From Prasinococcaceae sp. CCMP 1430 (lineage: Eukaryota > Prasinodermophyta > Palmophyllophyceae > Prasinococcales > Prasinococcaceae), in contig RQSC01000030.1 of the NCBI GenBank assembly GCA_013416795.1, forward strand, positions 318,369-353,283: a stretch of DNA of 34,915 nt. Direction: 5' to 3'. The notes under the pieces were generated by a model that did not search any database, was not told where the DNA came from, and saw nothing but the letters and a program-made list of their open reading frames with translations. Below, piece after piece: positions 27,487 to 34,915 of this stretch. Position numbers and translations under genes: made by a program. Numbering within the stretch: the first letter of the stretch is position 1; the number at the start of each line of letters is the position of its first letter.

Positions 27487-27966
27487 TCATCGCTTGGGCG
27501 TCTGCGGCGCTGCGTCGCGCTGAGTTTGTGCCGGCTGAGGCTTGGCGTCCGCAGCCGGCTCATAGAGGCCGATCATGTGCCCGTCCGGCGCGCGCAGCGC
27601 TGCCGCACGACCGTGCGGTGGGTACTTGATGGGCCCGTCGAGACGCGCCCCCGCACGCAGCGCCGCGTTAACCACCGTGTCGAGGTCGTCGACGTCGAAC
27701 GACAGCATGGGCGAGTACCCAACCGAGAGCGCAGCCTCTGACTCCGTGTGCAGGAGCGCGAGGGTGGAGCCCCCTCCCGCGTCGAGCTCGGCATAGCGCA
27801 CCTCGCTCTCGTCCTCGTGCGGATCCCCTTCCCCGAACGCGTGCTCGCGCGCACCCCTCCCTGCAGAGGCTGCGCCGGCCTCGGCGAGTCCGAGCGCGTC
27901 GCGGTAGAAGCGCAGCGCCGCGGGCACCGAGCGCTGCAGCAGCAGCACGCGCCGCAGCGCGGCCAT
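27487..27966 (-). CDS. Glyoxalase/vicinal-oxygen-chelate fold protein
   Basis: ATG 27966 opens 159 codons. RVLLLQRSVPAALRFYRDALGL, the ELDAGGGSTLALLHTE strand and SVGYSPMLSFDVDDLDTVVN...AGARLDGPI form two beta-alpha-beta-beta-beta halves. The end has RAPDGHMIGLYEP, typical of the VOC superfamily (glyoxalase I, dioxygenases, resistance proteins). Possible metal ligands are in the ELDAG and GLYEP strands. The C-terminal 20 residues are Gln/Pro-rich and disordered. Specific activity is unknown. It is divergent from and close to the gene at about 28042. Confidence 0.82.
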   Translation of the reverse strand: MAALRRVLLLQRSVPAALRFYRDALGLAEAGAASAGRGAREHAFGEGDPHEDESEVRYAELDAGGGSTLALLHTESEAALSVGYSPMLSFDVDDLDTVVNAALRAGARLDGPIKYPPHGRAAALRAPDGHMIGLYEPAADAKPQPAQTQRDAAPQTPKR

Positions 27967-28041
27967 CGCCGCCCCGTCCCGCCCGAAGCAGAAGGCGACC
28001 GTCGCCGCCGCCGTCCGCTCGGCCGCGGGCACCGCGCTCAG

Positions 28042-28714
28042 CGTGCCCGCGCCCAAGGCGCGCGCGGCCGTGGACGCCGCGGAGGACGCGCTGTTCTCCG
28101 CCGACGGCGCAAAGGCCAGGGCGGCCGTGGACGCGCTGGTCGACGCCATCGCCGACCCGGACGACGCGTCCGTCGACCGGGCGTACGACTCCCTCGTGGC
28201 CGTGCTCGAGACCGCCGACAAGGACAAGGTGGAGGCGGCCGCGAACGCCGTCCTGGACGCCGCGCTGAGCGTCAACAAGGCCGCGGCCATCGGCACGGCC
28301 ACCAAGCTCACCGGCTTCGCCGACCCCAAGCTCATCGAGGCCGCGCTCAAGGCGGGCGACGCCGTGGCGCCCGAGCTCGTGGCGACCGCCAAGTCGACCG
28401 CCACGACGGCGGCGTGCCGCCGGCGGCGGCGCCAGCAGCGCGCCGCGGGCCTCGTCGTGGCGCGCAATACGTCCGGCGGCGCGGACTCGACGGCCTCCGC
28501 GCCCTCCGCCAGGGCCGTCCGCCAGCCCCCCGCCGGGACCAACTTCGGCTCGATCGCCGAGCGCGCCAACTACCAGCGCCCGGGCACCGTCAAGTTCAGG
28601 GCCAGCACGCCCGCGCCGAAGAAGAAGGCGACGAAGGCCTCCGGCGGCTCCCTCTTCGGCAAGAAGCAGGCGCCGCCGCCGCCGAAGAAGAAGAAGGCGT
28701 TCGGCCTGTTCTGA
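28042..28714 (+). CDS. Ala/Lys-rich helical protein of unknown function
   Basis: The frame ends at TGA 28714 and encodes about 220 residues. It has an alpha-helical Ala/Asp/Lys-rich N-terminal half with repeated blocks (AAVDAAEDALFSADGAKA, RAAVDALVDAIADPDD), a basic Arg-rich break (CRRRRRQQR), a disordered middle, and a tail of Lys clusters with two FG-type endings (SLFGKKQ, KKAFGLF). No ATG is in frame nearby; GCGCTCAG|CGTGCCC (28041) is a candidate acceptor, so an upstream exon is expected. I do not recognise the family. Composition differs from random frames (few Arg/Pro in the helical half), which supports coding. Confidence 0.6.
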
Positions 28715-28829
28715 GGCGCCCCCTCGGCGGGGAGGCAAGCACGAGCCGCGGACAGACGAGACACAGACCGCCGCGACGGCGCGGCGCCCGAGCGCGCGCG
28801 CGGCGGGACGAGCGAGGGGCCCCCTCCTC

Positions 28830-28845
28830 TTTTTTTTTTTTTTTT
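28830..28845. repeat. Poly-T run, 16 nt
   Basis: A homopolymer between the convergent 3' ends of the Ala/Lys-rich gene and SF3B3. Seen on the minus strand it is an A run about 80 bp beyond the SF3B3 stop. Confidence 0.9.
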
Positions 28846-28924
28846 AAAGCCGCGCCAGATCTTCTTCCCCCGCGCGCATCCCCGCGCGCGCATCCCCGCG
28901 GCCGTCCGCCAACCCGAGAGGATC

Positions 28925-31900
28925 TCACACCACGAGCTCCCGCCGCGACTCGAGGCGCTTGAGCACCTCGCTGGGCGTCGCGTCGAGCTGCTCGGCGATG
29001 GACCTCTGCTGGTCGCGGCCGAGCGCGGCGTACTGCTCGCAGAGGTCGCCGTCGATGACGTCCTTGACGGGCGCGAAGTACGAGCGGTACCGCAGGTGGT
29101 CGTTGCCGCACAGCGGCGGCCCGGCCTGGCGCATGTGCATCTCGAGGTGGCTGAAGAAGTCGACCTCCTCGCGATTCAGGAAGGGCGTCATGGCGCCCAG
29201 CGCGCCGCCCACGGTGGCGTACAGCAGCGACTGCGTGCCGCCGGCCTGCATCTCCGCGCGCTGGATGGCCGTCACGGTGTCGCCCACGTGGAACATGGTG
29301 GCGCACTCGATCTTGTGCGGCGCGCCGTTGAGCCGCTCGGGCCCGCGCTTGGACGACCCGCCGGTGGGGTCCTCCTCGGCGACGCCCGACACCTCGGCGG
29401 GCAGCCGCACGACGAACATGTTGCCGAAGCGGTCGCCGCCCGCCATCGTGTCGTAGTCGACGTACTCGGCGGCCGTCAGGTAGCGCGGCGCGGTGTCGTC
29501 GGCGAACACGTGCAGCTGGTTCTCCGCCGCGCGGTACAGCCCGTAGTGGAAGCTCTCCTGGCCGTCGCCCACGTAGACGCGGTCGCCCTGCGCGTGCAGC
29601 GTCTTGATGAAGGTGGGGATGGCGCGGTTCTCGCACTTGCGCAGCAGCTTCTTCTTGCCCATGTCGTACAGGCGCAGGTGGGAGTCGACGCCCGCCAGCA
29701 GCCTCCCCTGGAAGGCGCACAGCGCGCCGACGACCCCGCCCACCTCCGTCGAGTGCAGGTGCTCCAGGCGCTTGCCCTCGTCCTCGAAGCGGTACAGCCG
29801 CACGTGGCCGGTGCGGCACGACCGCGGCGCGAACGACAGCCCCGTGGCGGTGCCCACCGCCAGCAGCGTGCCCTCGCCGCCGCCGCCGCCGCCGAAGCGC
29901 ACCGTGCACGCGCACAGCGCGGCCTCCCCCTCGCCCAGCTCGACCTTGCAGGTGGTCTCGCCGTCCGAGGCCATCACGCGCACGCACGACACCCACGCGC
30001 CCTTCTCCGCGCGCGGCTCGCCCAGCTGGTCGTCCGCCAGCTCGCCGGCGGACGACGCCAGGTCTCAGCGCTCTACGTCCCTGGCGACCTTTGCGGACTC
30101 GATAAGGCGATCGGGATACGACGCGGCTGGGAGGTGGGTACCGGCTGCGACACGCTGGCACTGAGCCTGTCGTGTAGCGCCGTACTAGGGATCGCGCAGG
30201 AATATCCCGCGGTCGCGTGGGCCTTGTGGCGCGAGACGGCGGTGCAGGCGGGAATCACCGCGGAATGGCTGGTCGGCTTGGGCCGACGCGAACGAGGCCA
30301 TCACGCGCACGCACGACACCCACGCGCCCTTCTCCGCGCGCGGCTCGCCCAGCTGGTCGTCCGCCAGCTCGCCGGCGGCCCCGCCGGCGGCCCCGTCGGC
30401 GGCCGTGTCCATCATCTGCGCGGCGTCCGCGCCGCCGCCGGCGGCGCCCGCCTGCCGGCTCGCCTCCTTGCGCAGCTCCGCGCGGCGCTCGGCGCTGGGC
30501 GCCCGGTGGTCGGCCTCGACCACCACCAGCGTCTTGTGCTTGGGGTGGTGGCACATGGCGCGCGGCGTGTACTGCAGGGGCGTGCTCGACGCGTTGAACG
30601 CCTCGCCCAGCCGCTCGAGCGTCAGGATGCGCAGCTCGTCGCCCGCCGTGGCGACCACGCCCTCCTGGCACTGGCTCGAGCAGAACGCCGAGGTCGAGTC
30701 CAGCGCGTCGTAGGACAGCGGCGCGAGCTGGAAGCGGCCCTGCCACGCGTAGCCGCACCACGGCCGCGCCGAGAGGGCCATCAGCGCGGGGCGGCCGCGC
30801 ACGACGGTGCGCGACAGCTGCGGCGCGCGCGCGCCGAGGAAGCGGGTGCGCACGTCCGACAGCGCGCCGGTGGCGGGGTCGACCTCGGCGCGCAGCAGCA
30901 CGCCGTTGGCGAGGCCCACGTTGAGGAACAGCGTGGGGGGCGCGTCGGCGGTCCCCTCGAAGGGGAACAGGCACACGCTCTCGGGCAGCGCGGGCGCGGC
31001 CTGCGTCGCCTTCGGGTGGAACATCTCGGCGGGGTCGAGGGAGAAGAGGCGCACCGTCGAGTCGTACGCGCCCACGGCGAAGAACGCCGACCGCCTGCTG
31101 CCCTCGGCGAGCGGCGCGATGTCCAGCGCGGCGACGTCGCCCGCCAGGTCGCGCCGCTCCACCTCCGCGAGCGTGCCGAGCGTGTCCAGCTCGAAGTACA
31201 CCAGCTCGCCGCCCGACATGGCCACCACCACCTGGCCGGCGTTGGCCGCGACCTTGGACACGCGCTTGCGCCCGGGCGCCGCCCACTCCACCAGGCTGCC
31301 GTTCGTGCGCACGTGGCGCAGGCCGCCGGCGTGCACCTGCAGCATGGAGCCGTCCGACAGCAGCTGCACGTGCAGGGTGGCGACGTCGCCCTTCAGGCCC
31401 GAGTCGCTCACCTCGGCGACGGTGTCGCCCACCGCGAGCACCAGCGTGCCGTTGGTGAAGCTCACCACGATGTACTTGTCCTCGGCCGCGTCGACGCCCT
31501 TGCGCACCGTCCACACGCCCGTGGGGGTGCCGGGCAGCGGCGAGCGCGCGAGCTCGGACACGCTCAGACCGGGGCGCATCACGCGCAACGACGAGCGGTG
31601 CCCGCGGCCGCAGAGGGCGTACACCTGCTTGGTGTCCTCGTTGTGCAGGTTCTCCACCTTCATCGCGGTCACCGGGCTGAGGCTCTCCACCTCGTCCACC
31701 AGCGCCAGGTTCTTCAGGGGGCGGGGCGTGAAGAACACGGGCTCGAAGCCGCCCTCGGTCTCGACCAGCTGCTTGGACGAGCACTTCACGTCGGCGGCGT
31801 CGCCGATGCCGGCGAACGAGTAGAAGCCGTGGTTGCCCATCTCCGACGCCGCGAAGAGGTGGCCGTTCTTGAGGATGGCGAGCGCGCTGCAGGTGGGGAT

Positions 31901-33159
31901 GGTGTCGAAGTAGAGGATCTCGAGCTCGGTCACCTTGCTGTCCTCGCCGTACTCGAGCGAGACCTTGTACACGTCGCCGTACTCGCTCTGCACCAGGAAG
32001 AAGAACAGGCCCTTCTGCCTGTGCAGCGAGGCCGCCGTGATGAGGCAGCCGCGCTCGGGCGGCAGGTCCTTGCGGCGGGGGATGACCGCGCGCACGTCGG
32101 CGTGGTCGCGGTTCTTGTATATTATGAAGTTTTCGGCGCACACCACCACGCCCGAGGGGCCGTCGCCGCCGCCCGGCACCGCCAGCACCAGGTTCGCGCC
32201 GTTGTCGACGGGGTCCGACCACACGCGGCTCACGTGGTTCAGGCTGAGGTCGAGCTCGTAGTACACGAGCGACTTCTGCGCCGCGCGGGCAGCGCTGCCG
32301 GTGGGGTCGGCGTCGGCCTCGGCGTGGTCCAGCTCGATCGCGGCGAACACGGGGTTCTCGTAGCCCACGTCGAGCGCGCACAGCGCGAAGGTGATGGTCG
32401 CCGTCTTGTGCGCCTCGAGGGGCGACGAGATGGTCAGGCGCGCCTCGCCGTCCCGGTTGAAGACGTACACCATCTTCTGCTTCTCAAGGGCCGCCAGCAT
32501 GCACGCGCGGCCCTTCGGGTCGCTCGCCGTGAACTGCGATCGGGGGCGCCAGGCAGAGGGCGCGGGCGCGGGGGGTCAGAGGGCGCTCGCACAGGGCGCG
32601 CGCGCGCGGGCGGCCGCCGGGATCGCTTGCGCGCAGAGTCCGCCATGGTTTAGGGTTGGAACGGGAAAGTTCCAGCGCGCGAGCGCGCGAGCGCTTCCCC
32701 CCACCACCCCCACCCTCCCGACCGCCCCTCCCCAGCCGCTCCTTCCCCTCCTCTTCCACCGGAGCGCACGATCGGGGCGCGGGCGGCGACCGCGATGCGC
32801 CTCACCTCGCCCGGGACGATCCGCCTGCATCCCGACTTGCCGAACGTCTCCTGGTGCAGCTTCTCGAAGCCGTTCTTGTCGGCGTTGAACTCGAGCACGA
32901 CGATGCGCCCCGAGTCGGAGCCGACGACGAGCTGGTCCTTCTCCCCGCCCGTGAGGCGAAGGGGGGCGAGCGAGCGCACGCATCCGAACACCTCCACGGA
33001 GCACACGCTCTGCACGCGCCCCTGCTCGTCGGGCCGCAGCAGCTCCAGCGTCTTGCCGCGCGCGACGACGACCTCGTGCGCCTTCGCGCCCGAGAAGTTG
33101 CCGTACGCGGCGCCCGTCACGGCGCCCGCCGGCTGCAGCGTGAGGTTGTACAGGAACAT
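28925..33159 (-). CDS. SF3B3: Splicing factor 3B subunit 3 (SF3b130, CPSF_A family)
   Basis: U2 snRNP component that holds the SF3b complex together at the branch site. Exon 1 is 33159-32806 (MFLYNLTLQPAGAV ... KSGCRRIVPGE, donor GTGAGG). Exon 2 starts at 32533 (CGCAG|TTC, FTASDPKGRACMLAALEKQK). It continues through the WD-like beta-propellers with hallmark blocks RLTISSPLEAHK, NDPTG-type ADPTGSAA, PGGGDGPSGVV, FFTPRPLKNLALVDE and LNGVLLR-type VGLANGVLLR. The C-terminal CPSF_A part has YDMGKKKLLRKCEN, FADDTAPRYLTAAEYVDYDT, DRFGNMFVVRLP and VIDGDLCEQY, ending at 28925. A 241-bp insert with flanking 86-bp repeats interrupts it at 29966-30378. A GT-AG intron (30258-30064, CGCG|GTGATT ... CTGAG|ACC) would keep frame but leave about 35 extra residues, with ELADDQLGEPRAEKG present twice. 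Total about 1255 aa. Confidence 0.93.
29966..30051. repeat. 86-bp direct repeat, copy A, within SF3B3
   Basis: Identical to 30293-30378 (offset 327). On the minus strand both copies encode GELADDQLGEPRAEKG..VSCVRVMAS in the SF3B3 frame; related proteins have this segment once. Confidence 0.92.
30052..30292. mobile_element. 241-bp insert between the SF3B3 repeats, candidate intron-forming insertion
   Basis: Unique sequence with more mixed composition than its surroundings. On the minus strand it has in-frame stops but also a usable donor (30258) and acceptor (30065-30064). On the plus strand a frame is open across all of it (for example GWEVGTGCDTLALSLSCSAV), of no recognised family. No terminal inverted repeats were noticed. 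Calling it mobile is an inference from the flanking duplication. Confidence 0.3.
30293..30378. repeat. 86-bp direct repeat, copy B, within SF3B3
   Basis: Copy adjoining the upstream SF3B3 coding sequence; see 29966-30051. The coding frame runs into it directly from exon 2. Confidence 0.92.
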
Positions 33160-33820
33160 GGCAGCGGCGCGGCCGCGCGTGCGCCGCGCCGCGCGGCCCG
33201 ATCCCCCTGCCTCCCCTCCCTCCCGATCGGAGCCCGCCCGCCCGCCAGCCGCAGGCAGCGCGCCGCGCGCGCGCCGCGCGCGCCGTGTGCCGGCCCCGGA
33301 GCAACCCCTCCCCCCAATACGAAGAGCGGGGGAGGGAAAAACCAAAACGCCCCAACCCGCGAACAAAATCGAGCTCAAAATGCATGCGAACGCACTCGTC
33401 TTCGCGGAACCGGCGATTCGTACGTATTGGGAAGGCACGACATTGGCGCGAAGCAAGAGCGAAACCCCACCCCAAACATGAACCGCAACCCCGCACCGAA
33501 GGGGACAGGTGTTTCGGATGGGCAACCAAATTCGATCGATCCGCGGGTTCCGCGTCTTCTGTGCCGCNGAGCGGCCGCGCCTGGCGCCTGCGCGGCGCGG
33601 CGGGGCCAATGATCTGCGCTGCGACGCCGGTGCGACGCAAGTGGGACCTCGGGGCGCGCTGCTGTTGCAGCGCGGCGCGAGCGGCAGCGCACGGCAGGCC
33701 GCTGACCCCCCTGCTCCCGACCCCCTCTTCAACCCCCCACCCACCCCACCCACCTACGCAACACGCACGCGCGCGCGCGCCATCCCATCACCCGCGCTCC
33801 CGCTCCGCGGCGCCGCGCAG
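33160..33820. other. Divergent promoter region, SF3B3 / eIF3j
   Basis: Contains GC-rich 5' flank of SF3B3, then an AT-richer section (33325-33560) with TCAAAATGCA (33375-33384) and CGTACGTA-like sequence, the N at 33568, and a T/C-rich stretch leading into the eIF3j acceptor. The first eIF3j exon must lie here, but I cannot place it. Confidence 0.5.
33568..33568. other. Ambiguous base (N)
   Basis: A single N between the SF3B3 and eIF3j genes. It could hide the missing first eIF3j exon if it stands for a closed gap. Confidence 0.95.
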
Positions 33821-34679
33821 ATGACGACGACTTCGAGGTGGACCTCCCTCCTCTCCCGGGTGCCGCGGCCGAGGAGAAGAAGGACGGCCTGAAGTGGGAG
33901 GGTGAGGACGAGGAGGAGGAGGAGCCCGCGGCCGTCGCGTCCGCCCCGTCCGTGCCGCGCCCGGCGAAGAAGAAAACGCTCAAGGAGAAGCTGCGCGAGC
34001 GCGAGGAGGCCGAGCAGAGGAAGGCCGTCGAGCGCGCAGCCAAGGTCGACCCGCTCGCCGACAAGCTCAACAAGCAGAGGCTCGTCGAGCAGTCGGACTT
34101 CGCGGCGGCCAAGGACACCTTCGGTGGTGCGGATGCGGGCGACAGCGCGCTCGACAGCTTCCTGCCGAAGACCGAGGCCGACTTCATCGAGTACGCGGGT
34201 ATGGTCGCTGCCAAGCTGACCAACTACGACAACAGCGCGTACTACAAGGTGCTGCTCAAGGAGGTGCTGCGCAAGGCGACGGAGAACCTGTCGTCGGAGG
34301 AGACCAAGCAGATCTCGACGTCGATGACGGTGCTCGTCAACGAGAAGCAAAAGGAGGAGAAGGCCAAGCAGGGCGACAAGAAGAAGAAGAAGAACCAGAA
34401 GAAGGCCGTCGTGATGGACCGCGACGACGAGTACGAGATGTTCGGGCCGGGCGGCGGCAACACGGGCTACGCGGACGAGTGCGTGCCGCGCGCGCGCGAA
34501 CGCGAGCGAGCGCTGGGACGCCGTGCGCGCCACCACCGTGCGCCCTCAGGCTTCGACGGTCGCTGCTGCGCGTGCGGTCCGCAGCCGGTGTGGCGCCCAT
34601 CAAAGTTGCTGACGCGCCCGCCCCGCCTGGCCGCTCGCCGCTCGCCTCCCCTCTCACGCGCAGGTATGACTTCATGTAA
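33821..34679 (+). CDS. EIF3J: Translation initiation factor eIF3 subunit j
   Basis: Loosely bound eIF3 subunit that sits at the 40S decoding centre. Exon 33821-34478 begins after a CGCGCAG acceptor with DDDFEVDLPP, then an acidic region (WEGEDEEEEEP) and PAKKKTLKEKLREREEAEQ. The conserved helical core follows (DPLADKLNKQRLVEQSDF, then DSFLPKTEADFIEYAGMV, YYKVLLKEVLRKATENL), then a Lys-rich tail (KKKKKNQKK) and DDEYEMFG. The last exon, 34664-34679, after a 185-bp intron (GTGCGT...CGCAG), supplies only five codons and the stop, giving the family C-terminus YDFM. About 225 aa are visible; the start codon is in an unseen upstream exon. Confidence 0.9.
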
Positions 34680-34823
34680 AGAGCCCACCTCGTTCGCCCG
34701 CGCCGTTCGCACGCGCGCCAGCTCCCTCCGCCGCCAGGCCGCGAGGCCCAGCGATGCGCTCCGTGCCCGCGCCCGCCGCCCGCTCGCGTGCGCGCGGGGT
34801 GGGTTGGGTGGCAGCGTGATTAC

Positions 34824-34837
34824 TAGGGTTAACCCTA
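34824..34837. repeat. Telomere-type palindrome TAGGGTTAACCCTA
   Basis: A perfect 14-bp inverted repeat made of TAGGGTT joined head to head with AACCCTA, downstream of eIF3j. It is short and may be chance. Confidence 0.6.
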
Positions 34838-34915
34838 ACGCGCGCAACCGCAACCGCGCCAGCCACCCCGCATCGGTGGGTTCGCGACCCGCGGCGCCCG
34901 GGGCCGCCGGGGGGA

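Noticed and set aside
29096-32653. Very long plus-strand open frame (over 1,000 codons) opposite SF3B3
   Set aside because: It is the antisense of a clearly homologous gene in GC-rich DNA, where stops are rare; its product is Ala/Arg/His/Val-rich with no domain.
32646-32657. GGTTTAGGGTTGG as a telomere or telo-box element
   Set aside because: A single short match inside SF3B3 intron 1; telo-boxes act near plant promoters and no array is present.

Overview
This window looks like nuclear DNA of a eukaryotic microalga or similar protist with a very GC-rich, compact genome. The evidence is spliceosomal GT-AG introns of about 40 to 270 bp, cytosolic-type eukaryotic proteins (SF3B3, eIF3j, a methionyl-tRNA synthetase with extra domains, a ZRANB3-like helicase-nuclease, a SMIM8-like protein), a transit-peptide-like N-terminus on a membrane protein, and ankyrin proteins with near-identical repeats. 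The style fits a pelagophyte or haptophyte alga, but nothing in the sequence proves the lineage. Three single ambiguous bases (5540, 12078, 33568) show a draft assembly.

Layout: 1-2030 is repeat-rich (tandem duplication, 26-bp palindrome, 49-G run) and holds an ankyrin fragment and a tRNA-Ile-like sequence. 2.6-4.2 kb carries threonine dehydratase (+), facing a tetraspan membrane protein (-) at 4.3-5.1 kb. An orphan exon lies at 5.4 kb and an ankyrin/coiled-coil gene (+) at 5.7-7.0 kb. MetRS (-) fills 8.0-10.75 kb, then come a Tudor/PWWP-like gene (+) and a WKF-domain gene (+) with a folate-receptor-like N-terminus. A golgin-like coiled-coil gene (-) covers 12.85-15.6 kb, followed by a SMIM8-like gene (-), an M17 leucine aminopeptidase (+) and a ZRANB3-like gene (-, 18.8-23.0 kb). 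From 23.8 kb lie a putative FLYWCH/WRKY-type zinc-finger gene (+), a DUF819 membrane protein (-), a short-chain dehydrogenase (+), a glyoxalase-fold protein (-), an unknown Ala/Lys-rich protein (+), SF3B3 (-) and eIF3j (+).

Most genes are housekeeping (translation, splicing, amino-acid metabolism, genome stability). They sit as divergent and convergent pairs with little space between them and do not form one pathway. The most unusual items are: two neighbouring introns of the zinc-finger gene that share a 65-bp near-identical 3' part (introner-like); an 86-bp direct repeat around a 241-bp insert inside SF3B3; a folate-receptor-like/WKF chimera whose junction falls exactly on an ambiguous base; and a decamer, TCAAAATGCA, that recurs in intergenic regions. 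Several 5' ends (MetRS, threonine dehydratase, SDR, eIF3j, the Ala/Lys-rich protein) have no in-frame ATG and need unseen upstream exons.
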